64,000 nt of DNA from Loxodes magnus (taxonomy: Eukaryota > Ciliophora > Karyorelictea > Loxodida > Loxodidae), in the NCBI GenBank assembly GCA_946699065.1, contig CAMPDV010000135.1, positions 558,001-622,000 on the forward strand, given 5' to 3'. The position numbers and the translations under genes were made by a program. The first letter of the stretch is position 1. Every line of letters begins with the position of its first letter. Of the stretch, positions 45,841-57,818 are shown piece after piece. The notes under the pieces were generated by a model, which saw only the letters and a list, made by a program, of their open reading frames with translations, was not told the DNA's origin and did not search any database.

Positions 45841-47580
45841 AAAAAATAATATATATAGTAAATTAATTTTTAGCTTTATTTAGTGTAATTTTCAATTATT
45901 TTTTATCATTGCTTTACATTTTAATTTAAGAATGAAACTAGATAATTATGCTTACTGAGTTAGTATTAAGGCAAGAATTAGATTCTGTCTATATTTAATT
46001 CGCTAATACAACTCAAATATTCGTAAAAATAATTTGCCATTTCTGCAATTCATTTTTTTTAAAGCCAAGGAAGATGCTTTTTTTATATCTTTCCAAAAAT
46101 AAAGTAAAGAACGAAAAAGGAAATAAGCATTACCTAGTTTACTTTGGAAAAAAAGATTAAATTTAAAGACTGAATTAACAATAAAAAATGTAGTTAAACC
46201 TTTTTACCATTAAACTTAAATTACTTGAAGATTAATTTTAAAATTATAAAATTAATAAATGAACAGATATGTGAAATTTCGTCCTAGACTATTAAATACT
46301 ATAAATTAAAAGCTTTAAAGAAGGAATTTATTAATTAATATCATATCGCAATTTCTATTTAGTAGCATTTTAAGATATAAAGAAAAGCATAACCTTTTAT
46401 AAAATGGTAGAATATAGACTTTAGCTAATTTCTTTAAATTCCGAAGAATTTAGAAAAAAATGAAATCAAAATGCTAAAATAAAGTTATCTAGTTCAAAAT
46501 ATTGCTTTATTCTTTATAAAATAAATAAAAACGAGGGGATTAAGATGGATAATAACTACAGATTTAGAAATAATAAAAGTTACCTCTTAATATTTATTTT
46601 ATAGTAGAATCGTTAATAGTTTATATAATATTACTAATAGCAGGTTATAGAGAATATAATACAACATATAAGAATAATTAAAGCCATTTCTTCAAGCTTT
46701 TAAATCCTTTTCTTTTTCACATATCTAATTAAAGTTTTAAATAGCAAATGCATTTTTGGTAAATCCCTTAATTATGCTTAATTCCTATTTCTCTTGCTAA
46801 CAATAAACTTTGAAAATTATCACAAACTCTTCTTGCTTGAAATTAGAATAACTGACATAATTTAATAATATTTACTAACAATAACCAAACAGATTTTATC
46901 AGCATACTACTAGAGTTTTCAATCAAGGTTCTTGCGAAAAAAGAGGAAATATAAGCATTTTAATTATCGATAAAGAAAAAAGCAGATTGATTTTTTAAAT
47001 TAATAGACATTTCTTATACATAAGCTATTGCTTTTATTATCATAATCTATAACTATGGATATTTTTAATAATAATAAATAAAATTAAAGCTTATATTCAA
47101 ATATTTAGCTAAAAGATAGAAAATCAAAGCAATTTAGGTTTAAAGAGAACACAAAATGAGTTTAAACTAGAAATGTACAATTTATAAATAAAAGAACTTT
47201 AATTTAAAGCTTTCCTGCTAATATATTTCTATTTTAATCTTTAAGATTAGTTAATTCTTCTATTTATAAAAAATCAATCTACAAAATTTTGATTAACTAT
47301 ATCATCATAGCTTTCTGACTTTCCCTACATAAATTTTTATAGTATATTGCTTTAATTTTCAAGTAGCTTAATAAAAATAAACATATTAATAAAATATAGA
47401 CATAAAATGCTTAATAATTGAAAAATAAATATAAGCATCTATAATAAACCTACTGTTTAGATGTGAGAATAAAGAAAATGTAATTAATTGTATTGAAATG
47501 TATTTTTTATTTAGCTAATAGTTTTAAATTAATTCTTAGTACTTTGCTATGTATTCTTTTATCACTTTGATTATAAATAA
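45841..47580. other. Very AT-rich intergenic region
   Basis: 1.7 kb with long A/T runs; no gene recognised. Likely contains the promoter of the Cys-rich gene. Confidence 0.5.
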
Positions 47581-48615
47581 ATGCAACCAGTTAATAACAT
47601 CATCGCCATTCTACATTTTTTTATTTTTATTGCCTCTTCTTGTCCTTAATGGAGATGTGCCAATGAATAAGAAAAAAGAGATTCCTATTGCTACTGACTT
47701 TCTTAAAATTAATCTATAATGTATGCTGGTCCTTTTTGTAGTAACTAGTTTAAATCTAGATGCTACCTTATGGATTATTTAGATTATAAGGATTAACAGT
47801 AATGCTAGGAAACTTCGTTATTTAATGAATTCTGATATTACAAATCCAGATACTGTAATAAAACTTTAAGATAAGATTTAATTCTTGATTTTTAGTGTAG
47901 TAAGTATTGTGAAACACTAGGACTAGAAACAAAATGTGATTATAAAAAATTTAACGAAAGCTTATTAATTCCAAACTCTACCAAAATAAAGGCAGAATGT
48001 GATTTAGATTCAGAGTGTGCAAGTGGTGAATGTTCTTGCGCATTTGAAAAAAGTGGAAAAGGAAGATGTACTATAAGTAAAAAAGAAGAAGAATTCTAAT
48101 AAGTATGATTGGGAGTGTGCGAAAACAAATTAAATGATTTATAACTTTGTGAAGGATTTATAACTATATTTATATACCATTATATCAAATCTCTAGAGTT
48201 CAATTATAAACTACTTCCATGCTTGCAAAGTTTCACTGATTATTAAAATATTCAATCTTATTTAGAAGTTCAGATCGGAAAAACGAAAGACTGAGTTTTA
48301 GAAGCTATTGTAATACCTGTTGTGATAGGAGGTACTTTTTTTTTTTGCTTTTTACATGTAGTTTGGCTAGCTTCAAGACATGGCTATAAACTTATGCCCA
48401 CTAAACTATTATAGCAACATTTGGAAGTTATAACATGTAATTTTTGTTTCCAAAAATATAGAGTAAAATGTAAAAATTGTCAATGTTGCTAAATAGTTAA
48501 TTGATAGAAATTGTATAAGTGTTTTTATTGCTGTATTTGTTTTTATGGAGATTGTAGAGAATATTAAAAAAATAATAATACTTTGGGTAGCAGAAGTATG
48601 ATATAGATGGCGTGA
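47581..48615 (+). CDS. Cys-rich single-pass membrane protein, receptor-like
   Basis: 344 aa, one exon. A signal peptide (residues 1-20, IIAILHFFIFIASS) is followed by an ectodomain of about 215 residues with some 18 cysteines (CDLDSECASGECSCAFEKSG is typical of ciliate extracellular repeats) and several possible N-glycosylation sites. One transmembrane helix lies near residue 245 (AIVIPVVIGGTFFFCFL), followed by a short cytoplasmic part with a second cysteine cluster (CNFCFQKYRVKCKNCQCC and CFYCCICFYGDC) that may bind zinc. Similar proteins occur as large families in ciliates, of unknown function. Several Trp are TGA, and the stop is TGA 48613-48615. Confidence 0.75.
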
Positions 48616-49895
48616 TTTTATTAAACCTATTATAAAACTACTTCTATTAAAAATAATTTAGATAAATTAAACTTTTATTATCTAATCAAATGGTAGTAAT
48701 ATTCCTTATTTCTCCCTTCTAGATCTTTTTTATTTCGAACAAATATAAGACCCTTCAAATATACTTATTAAAGTTTATGTCTTTCTAAAATTAAAAAAAT
48801 GATCTATTTATGTTAAAATTTTCAGAACTTTATAGCAAATGAAGTATATTTATTGAATGTCATGTTTGGTTTATTTTATTTGTAATATACACATTTATAG
48901 AAATAAAAAAAAAATTTGAAGCTTTTATTAATTAAATAATAATTAGTTTTAAAATTAGATTAATCTTCTTTAATCTTTTTATTTAGTAAAATTCATTTTT
49001 ATAAATTCTCTCTTTTTTCAATAATTTTTTTGTTCAAACTATGACTAAATTTTATTTCATAAAAAGAACAAAATTTAGGAAATTTCAAAGCAAGTTAAAA
49101 CTAAAAAATAAGCAATATTAGCATAAAAAAGGGTTGATTATCTAATCTCATTAGACTCTTAAAAAATAGAAAAAATAAATTATTTTTGCTTTTATAAACT
49201 TTTTCTTTGTAAAACTAATGTAGTTTGATCTATAATATATAAAAACCATGCTAAAAGCTTTTAAAATTATTAATAATATTTAAAGCTCTTATAATTTTTA
49301 TTGTCAATGTAGATTTAAGTTAAAACTATGCAATATTTAAGTTTTATTTAAGTGAATAATCAAAGTAAATGTAAGTTTTAAGTTAATCAAGTTTTAATAA
49401 ATAATTTAAAATTAAAGAAGGAATAAATGGATGACGAAGATAATCTAGCTGAAGAAGAGGACGAAGATAAAAGCGTGAAGTAGTGAAAAATACTTTAAAT
49501 AACATTAAAATATTTTTAATTGAAGGAAGCAATTCCAATTATGAAAAGATATTCAAAACTCTTTTAGTTAAATTTACATAATTTAAAATTAAAACTTTTT
49601 GCTTTTGATATCTAAGTAAATATTTAACTACATTTTAAATTCTAATAATATGTGTTTTATCATTTTTAGCAATAAAATAAATTATTTTAATCTTTAGATT
49701 TCTAAGTAAATATGATATCTAGTTAGTTCTTCTTATTCTAATTAAGCTTTATTTTAATTTAAAAATAAGTATCAATATTCTGCTTTTGAACTTTTCTCTT
49801 CTAAATTTATTTTTAATCTTATAATAATTAGTTAAGCTAGAACGCATATTTAGGTTTTGTATATTTTATTATGGGATGAAGAGATAGCAGAAGAG
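48616..49895. other. Very AT-rich intergenic region
   Basis: 1.3 kb. A short acidic frame starts at 49427 (MDDEDNLAEEEDEDK, then a TGA after about 17 codons) and resembles the acidic start of the retrotransposon ORF2, so it may be part of that element's 5' region. Nothing else seen. Confidence 0.45.
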
Positions 49896-52800
49896 ATGGA
49901 TGAAAAAGAAGAAGAAGAATAAGTCATAAAAATAGGGACAGAAAATGTTAGGGGAGTTAGAAGTGCAAAAGAGGCACTAGCATAATTAATGAATCAAAAA
50001 AGTATACATATAATGGCAATGTAAGAGATTTAGATTGAAGACTAAAAAGATATGTGTAATATAGCAGGATATAAAAACTTAATAAATGTCGGGTCAAAAA
50101 AGGGAAAGGAGTAGCATTCTATATAAGAAACGACATATGTAAGGAGATAAAAGAAATATAGAATGAAGTCAACCAAATGACGCTTTTCGGAGGAGCGAGA
50201 GTGATGGCCATAGAAATGAGGAGAAAACTGGCAGTAATAAATATATATGCACCTGTGACAAATGACAACTAATAATATGAGCCATTCTATAACTTAGTGA
50301 ACGAATTCAAACTTTAAGCAACAGAAAAAAGACTTAATGTAATGATCTTAGGAGATTGAAATGCGCACATAGAGTAATGAAAACCAAAGAAAACAAATTC
50401 AGCTGGTAAGAGAATGCTACAGTTCATGGAACAGAATAATTTAATATGCTACTTACGTTCACTAAAACAATGAATATAAAATAGATTACTTTTTAATTGA
50501 AGAAATAATGAGAGAAAAGGTGATAAAAAGTGATTTTTATTACTCATACGTAATAGGGGACCACAGAACTGGTATTATATAGATAAAGATTGTTAAAGAA
50601 GTTAGAAAAACATAAAAGATAGCAAAAATAAATTATCAACTATTAAAGAAAAAAGAGATCTAAGAATAATTTGAAAAATGTATACAAGAAAATATCGAAG
50701 AAGAAGAAACAGAAAGCCTAAACGGCACGTAGATTTACAAATGATGAAAGAAAAAGATATAAGAAGGAGCTCAAATGATATGTGGAATAGTTAAAACATA
50801 AAACTTTAAGATATATAAATACTCAGAAACAACAAAATAGTGCAATAAAATTTTCAGAAAATGCAGCAAACAATTAAAATAAAGGATAAAGAACAACGAA
50901 GAAATAAATAAAAATCAACAAAACGTAGAATATAGAGAATATCAAAGAGTAAGACAAGAATACATTTAATCAAGGAAAAAAGATAAAAAAAACTAACTTA
51001 ACCTATTTATGGACAATGTAAATAAAGGAAACCTGATAGAAATGTGGGAGAAACTAAAAAACCTACTTAATAGAAAAAAAATTAGTGAGTACCCTTATCA
51101 AAAGAAGATGTTAAGACTTTAAGGAACGAATGATAGTAGCTATACGAAGATGGCGATAATACGATTCCAACTAAATTCTTAAACAAGAGATAAATAGTGG
51201 TAAACGAATAAGAAATTTGAGAAAGCCTTAATTAATTGGCAAAATGAAAAGCAGCAGGACCTGATGAAATTTAAGTAGGAACAATTTTAGTTGATGGGAA
51301 AAAATTAATAGAGGTAACTTGCAAAATGATAGCTAAGATGACTTAAGAGGAAGTAATACCTTAGGAGATGAAACAACAATACATAATATTAATATACAAA
51401 AAAGGAGGATAAATGAACCCGATGAACTATAGACCAATCCCTTTATTGAATCATGCTTTAAAAATTGTAGACGCATGAGTTTTCTAGCAATTATAAGGAT
51501 ATCTTCATAATGATGAAAGCGAATACTAATATGGTTTCAAAAAAGGAAAATCATGCGCACTATAAATATTCAATCTAAGAACAGTATAGGAATGGTCAAT
51601 ACGGAACAAAAAAGATTTATTTTTAATATTTGTTGATATTAAGAAAGCTTATGACTCAGTGCAAAGAAAGGACATATGATAAATCCTAAACGATCTAAAA
51701 GTACTGGATTAGATAATTAAACTATTAGCGAACTTCTACTGTGAAGAAGAAATTAAACTGAAAATCAATGATTAAATAGCGAAGTCATTCGCGACAAATA
51801 AAGGGCTAAAACAGGGAAGCATAACGTCGCCAAGACTATTTAACTTGATAATAGCAAGACTTCTCCATAGCTTGGAAGATTAAAAGCTAGGAATCACGAT
51901 AGACTATAAAAACGAAAAGGTATGAACATAAGAAATATATGCAGGATGTTTTGCATATGCAGATGACCTAGCCTTACTAAGCAAATGGGAATAATTAGAG
52001 GAAGTAATTTAAAATTTAACCTAATGGGCAGAAAATTACAAATTGGAAATTACAGACAAAACAAAATGAATGATATGAAAATCAGCAGAAAATAGTAACT
52101 GGGAAAATATTGGAAATACTATCGAGGTGGGAAATTTAAGGATCGAAAGAGTAACTACTTTTTAGTACCTAGGTCATATAATAGAAGAAACCATCAGTTT
52201 TGAAAAGCACATGGAGAATAGACTAGAAGCAGCATAAAAATGCAAACATGAATATTGGGAAAAATAACAATGAATAAGGGATTAACACCATATAATGCAG
52301 GAATAATGATAAAAACCTTCGTAAGCTCAGTTTTCAGTTATGGGACAGAAGTGATCCATATTGCGAAAAATTTGTAGGAAAATAAGTGATGGAGCAACTA
52401 GAAATAATATAGAGAAGATCTTTACGAACAATCATAGATACCCCTTTTTAAGTGCAAAATGAGATGTTAGAACATGAATTGCAATTTATGAAATTTAACC
52501 ATTACCTGTGACAAAAAACGTTGAGATTAAGAGGCAAATTAATAGGAAACAAAGGAAAAACTGTAGACGGATTATTTTTCGACCTAAGTAAAGAAGAGAA
52601 TTTTATATTTGAATAATACTGCACAGCAATAAAAGTAGAATTAAAAATTGAAGACAAAGAAATATTTATAGATGATGGTAATAACAATTAAAAAGGAAAG
52701 AAAAACATTAATCGTGCAATATGAGAATATAGAGCATACGTAGAAGATAGAGAAAGGATGGAGTAAATGATAACAACATTACAATATAGAAAAACATGAT

Positions 52801-53569
52801 TTGATGAATATGTAGTAGGAACACCCAATTACCTGAGATATAATAAAAATAGAAAAGAAGAAATATGCTACCTATTCAGAATAAGAACTAGATGTAATGG
52901 GAGCTAGGATTGCTTAAAAGAAAGACACATAGTTATGACAAGTCAATGCCCTTTCTGTAATAATGCAAGAGAAAATGAAAGGCATATCATAGAAAATTGT
53001 TCAGAATACAAAGAAGGAAGATAATAATATATCTGAAATCTTAGAGCAATAGGAGTAGAGAGATAAGGAATGGAACTATTTGATATAATATGAGGTACGG
53101 CAAAATTCGATAAATTAATTAAAACCTAAGAAGAGTAAAAAAGAGCTAAAACTGACTTGATAATAAAAGATTATATCAAAAACATATTAGAAAAAAGAAA
53201 AAAAGGATACTTAGAAAAGAAAATTGAATGAAAAAGAGAAATAGGAAAAGACTGTAGAGCAGGAAAAGGATAATTTTTATGAGTGTATAAAAGCTTGATC
53301 AAGAAGAAAAGAATTAGAAATGAAAATTAGTAAGATATGTAAGAAAAAATAAATTAAGCTTGCAATAAAGATCTAATAAAGCGTAGATAGATAGAAGACA
53401 GAAGAACAAGAATTAACATTGAGGAAAGTGAGGAAGATATGTAACTAATTAGAGAAGAATTTCTATTACCTGAAGGCTTACTTGAAGAAACGGACATATA
53501 TTGAGTTATGCAAAGAGCTGCGCACCAACGAGGTGCTACGCGCTCTATAATCAAATTTATTTATTTATC
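49896..53569 (+). mobile_element. Non-LTR retrotransposon (LINE) with APE-type endonuclease and reverse transcriptase, frameshifted
   Basis: ORF2 starts near ATG 49896. It has an exonuclease/endonuclease/phosphatase-fold domain (RKLAVINIYAPVTND, NVMILGDWNAHIEQ) and a reverse transcriptase (AKWKAAGPDEIQVG, YRPIPLLNHALKIV, YGFKKGKSCALQIF, DIKKAYDSV, KGLKQGSITSPRLF, catalytic YADD at 51956-51967). Then comes a C-terminal CPFCNNARENERHIIENC zinc motif, and a TGA at 53502-53504. The frame changes at least four times (near 50100, 50470, 52250 and 52385), so this copy is probably dead; the RT core (51110-52230) is in one frame. TGA is Trp at the conserved RT position AKWKAAGPD. The 3' end is a stem-loop and an ATTT-type tail. 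No ORF1 precedes it on this strand. The 5' limit is uncertain. Confidence 0.9.
53515..53545 (+). repeat. 3' stem-loop of the LINE
   Basis: GAGCTGCGCACC and GGTGCTACGCGCTC can pair around a short AACGA loop with small bulges. It sits 10 bp after the ORF2 stop and just before the ATTTATTTATTTAT tail, the place where some LINEs keep a hairpin recognised by their own reverse transcriptase. Confidence 0.7.
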
Positions 53570-54868
53570 TAAAATTTTTTGCATCATTGTTTTTGAAGCT
53601 TCTCCTATCATGATTTTGTAATTATTTATAAATTTTTAACTCATTTGTAAATTTAATTCTTTGACTCCTCTAACTTCTCTATTTCTATCTGAATTTTTAT
53701 CCTTTTTTTGTAACAAAACCTAGATCTGAATTTTTTCCAAACAATTGAGATATATAACTAAAAAATTGGCAAAAATTATTTAAGGAGTCATATTATTTTG
53801 ATTCTTAAAAGTGAATAGAATTAAGCATTTTTAAAGCAACCTTATAAATCTTGAAATCATAAAATTCTCTTTTAATAACTACAAATGAAGCTTACTTTGA
53901 TATTTTTTGAAGCTTATATTAAATCAAAATTAGTAAGAATATTTATATTAATTGGACTCCTTTATATACTAATTTAAGAAAGCCCATGAAATATATAAAG
54001 AATTTAATTTAAAAATTAATTAAAAAAAGTCAAATTTAAGAAAAAAGTGACTTTCATCTGATAATGTTATTCATCACTTTATAATTACAAACTTACGTTA
54101 TAGATACATAAATAATTATCCAAAACTAACTCATTAATTACTCAGATTAAATTTCATTTCAAAAATTTAGTTAAGCAAAGAGATTTAAGCAAAAAGTTCT
54201 ATAATAGAAACTAAAGAGTAATAATGCACAAATTACCTTTTTAATACTATCTGTAACTTTAATATTCTGAAATAATGGTTAAGCTAATTTTTTAGATATT
54301 GAAGAGAATTTTAAAAATGAATCAAAGTTCTAAAAATAAAATTGACAAATTTTTAATTTATTGGTTTATTTTACTTATTAAACAGCTGCTATAATAAGCA
54401 CTGAAATAGTTTTGCATTAGTTTGAATTATGTTTCTATATACTGGAGGATAAATAAAGGAAGGGGAAAATAAATTGAAATCCTCTTAAAATTAATTAATA
54501 GACTCTATGTCTTGTGGAAGAAGATTAAGAAGAAAATAAGGAAAAGTAATTTGAAATTTTCAAATTGGAATCAAATCCAAAATTTAATATACTCTATTTA
54601 AGTAACTAAAACCATGATGATCTTATTAAGAGAAATTCCATTAATTGATTATTATTAATGCTTTAAAATATTGCTAATAAAATTGTCTTAACTCTATGCT
54701 AATTTAAGTTTCTTTAGTATAAACAAATTTTAAAATCTCATCTTAGTAGACATTATAAACTTAAACCAATTAACTTAAAGAGTATACAATTCAAGCTAAT
54801 ATATATTTACAAATTTAATGAGACTGAACCGAAGTAAAGTGAGTAAAATCTTATAAATAAATTAAATT
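53567..54868. other. AT-rich region downstream of the LINE
   Basis: A minus-strand frame from an ATG at 53789-53791 (MTPQIIFANFLVIYLNC, later NSDRNREVRGVKELN) is coding-like for about 75 codons and then runs into the LINE tail, so it may be the 5' part of a gene cut by the insertion. The remainder (53.8-54.87 kb) is AT-rich without features. Confidence 0.35.
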
Positions 54869-55840
54869 ATGAAATGGTTGAAGGTTTCAAGTCAGGCTCT
54901 ATACCACCTCTTCCTAAGCCAAAAAGGAAGGGAGGAAGCAAGAAACAAAGTCTTAATAATCTTAACAATCTTCTCTATCAAAACCTTAACCAACACTGAA
55001 CTAACAACTTGGAATCTAACAAAACAAACGAAAGCCAGCCTTGAAGAATATACACACGGTAACTCCAACCTCAAGCGAAAAACCGAGGAAACAGATGAAG
55101 TATGTTCTCCCAGGAGGTATCAGAGTTCAACCCTTCTGGCAGATGAGCTGGAGTAGCTCATCAAAGTGGTACTGAACCTCCAGGAAGAGGTCAAGAGATT
55201 GAAGAAGGATAATGATAGACAAAGCTAGACCTAGCAGAAGGAATTGAGTCAAGGCTTATGTCCTAGGAAAGAGATCTTAACGCCTTTTGGAATATCTCAC
55301 AAATTCAGTCTAGCGAATCGTAAGATTAGCTTTAGAAACAGACTGAACTGGATAACAGACTCGGAAAATAGAAGAGAAATTGTAAACTTTTAAGAAAGAG
55401 TAAAGAGAAACTGGAGCTATACAAATGGAAATCGAAGCCTAGATAGAACATTCAAATCAAGGAAAATAATTAAAAATAAAAAAGAAATGTTTCCGTTGTG
55501 GAAGCGTATGACATTTTTATCGGAAGTGTTAGAATTCTAATAGAAATAAAGAAACTATTGGATAAATGAACAAAAAAGAAGAAAAAAGAAGAAGCAAGAA
55601 TGAAAAGAATGTATTGCAACCCGGATGGTTCAATATACAAGATCAAGATGGAACCATAACAAGTAAAAGGAAGGAAAACCTGGAGAAACCCGAGTTCACA
55701 ATCTCGCTAAAATTGAACGTCCCAAACATTTATATTTAACAGCAGGGAGCATGAACTGCTGTCCTCCTGACGGGGTTGGAAATCCCTAAAACGGAAAACT
55801 CAAAATCAAAATCAATATTATTATTATTATTAAATTAGAT
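54869..55840 (+). pseudogene. Decayed gag-like ORF1 of a second retroelement
   Basis: Three overlapping frames each carry part of one protein. The first (from about 54869) has ELEQLIKVVLNLQEEVKRLK, the second ESRLMSQERDLNAFWNISQI, the third KIEEKLQTFKKEQRETGAIQ and a zinc knuckle CFRCGSVWHFYRKC (C-x2-C-x4-H-x4-C, its Trp being TGA), then a short tail ending at a TGA near 55751. The coiled coil followed by a knuckle is an ORF1/gag layout like that at 44.6-45.5 kb but diverged. A hairpin CAGCAG...CTGCTG at 55740-55761 and an (ATT)n tract at about 55819-55834 look like the 3' end of the element. At least two frameshifts make it non-functional. Codon usage is less AT-rich than its surroundings. 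Confidence 0.65.
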
Positions 55841-56329
55841 AGTTAATAGGTAGCTTAAATCACTTATATATCTTTCTTTGATAAAGAAGATTAACATTAC
55901 TAAAGTTTATTAATAAAATAAGAATTTTAGAAATAAAAGATAAAATATCTATTTTAATTCTATACATCAAAACTTTTATTTCTATAATAATTAAATGTCT
56001 AAAGATCTTTATAAAAGATATCAAGAAAATTTTAGAAAAAATTTAGTATTTATAGTAAGGAAATCAAATAATTAAAGCTAATATAAAAACGAATAAAACT
56101 TAGTTCAATGAAAAAAGATGAATGCTCTATATTAAAAATAGTTTAACTTTTGTTATTCATTAACTAAAATATATCTTCAACATAAGAAAGAGTCAAGGAA
56201 TTCTTCTTAATAATAAATAATTTTCGTAAACTATATTAAATTATTTTATACAAATCTGCATCTTCATCTGAAAAAAAAATATTTTTTACATTTTTTAGAC
56301 TTACTTATTTATTTATCAAATTAAAATAC
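55841..56329. other. AT-rich intergenic region
   Basis: 0.5 kb; nothing recognised. Confidence 0.5.
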
Positions 56330-57818
56330 TCATAAAGCATTCTACGTCATTTGACTATTTACAGAAAATGTTTTGATGATGAATTTTCTTAGTGACTTTG
56401 ATCTGAGTAATAGTTACCATACTTTGTTAAATTCGACTCAGTTATTATTAATAATTATTTATTTAATTCTTTTTTATAGAGATTATAGATTTTCTTCTGT
56501 CAGTTCTGAATATTTATAAATGGGCATTCTAGCACTTTATTTTGATAGTTTATCTGGAACATTTTTAGAGCTTATAAAAGAATAAGATTTCTATTTAAAC
56601 CATAAAATATTATAAATATTAACTACAGTTTCCTTCTGCTATATTTGTAAAATATTTTATTTTTCGGTTTTCAATACTTATTATTGATTAATAGATCCTT
56701 AATAGATTTTAATTTTAGGTTACATTAAAGAAATTTTTTTTTCTGAGTTAAGATGCATTTCAGAATTTTGAAACAAATTGAAATCAACTTTTCTTAACTT
56801 TACTATTTGCTCTTTTTTTCTTTATAACTAAAGTCTATTTTACCTTATATATCGTATCGCTTGCATAATTCAAGCCCAAGTTTTCTAAAGTGAGTAATTT
56901 TTTTTCTTTCGCTAGCTATGATAATTTCTATTCTGAAGCAAAAAAGTCAGTTAATTGTTAAACAGCAGAGTATTAATCTCCTGCTTTACTTCTAAATTAT
57001 ATTAAGAGTCTTTAAGTTACATTTGTCTGAGTAACCTTTTACTAATTCTATATTTTTCGTGAGTTATGCTCATGTTTTCTTAATTACCTTTATAAACATT
57101 TTTTAAATCTTATAACTCATCATTAGCTATATATTTCATAAGCTAATTAAATTAAAATTCTGCTAGAATCATATTATTCACTTTAATCTATACCTTGAGA
57201 AACTCCTATTTATAGGAACTTATTTTTTATCCTTTAAATATTTTAATTATTTCTGATAAAGGAAATTCTCTATTAAAAATTTGCACCAAACGTTCTTTAA
57301 ATAAATAAGCATTCTTAGATAGATAACATATAAAAATTATTAAAATAAGGAAATTAAGATTCTAATACTGAACCCGAAGTGTTGCTCTATATCATTTTTT
57401 GTTATTGAATACTATAAGTTTCTTCAGATAAATCATCCAGCTCATTATAAGTTCATATCTAGCCCATATGAACAATTTTCGTGGTTTCTAACAATATCTA
57501 TAATCATAAATACCCAAAATATACCTGCCAGATCCTGTAATAGTTGACACAATAGCTATATGTACCTTCATAATCCCCAATAACTTAGAATTACTAAAAT
57601 TCTTGCTTTAGTCCACTATAGTAAATTATTATTATTCATATCCCAATTTTAATTCAGTATTTCAACTCTTGTAAAAATAAAAGCATTTCCTTAGATTTTT
57701 ATTTCTTCATAAGTAAATTTAATTAAGGTTAATTTTCTTTTATCTTAAATCTATTTGATAATCTAGCTGAAACCTATAAGAAATATCTTATAAGTAGCCC
57801 ATTCCTCAATTACTACAT
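56330..57818 (-). CDS. Protein of unknown function, two exons
   Basis: About 490 aa after removal of a 16-nt intron at 56788-56803. The N-terminal half is aromatic-rich (GDYEGTYSYCVNYYRIWQVY, LLETTKIVHMGQIWTYNELD), the middle is Gln-rich (QQKVTQTNVTQRLLIQF, SAVQQLTDFFASEQKLSQLA), and the C-terminal exon holds MPIYKYSELTEENLQSLQKR and a basic end. No domain is recognised. The start is the ATG at 57816-57818; an internal Met 35 codons on is an alternative. The spliced length is an exact multiple of three and the stop TGA at 56330-56332 is in phase, which supports the model. Several Trp are TGA, including one TGATGA pair. Confidence 0.6.
56788..56803 (-). other. Intron, 16 nt
   Basis: Minus-strand GTAAAGTTAAGAAAAG. 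Without it the first exon ends at a TGA three codons later, while a long open, protein-like frame continues in the other phase. Confidence 0.6.

Noticed and set aside
41806-57818. The unknown minus-strand genes at 42-44 kb and 56-58 kb as frameshifted pseudogenes
   Set aside because: First read as decayed, but short introns reconcile the phases and each reaches an in-phase TGA; kept as genes with moderate confidence.
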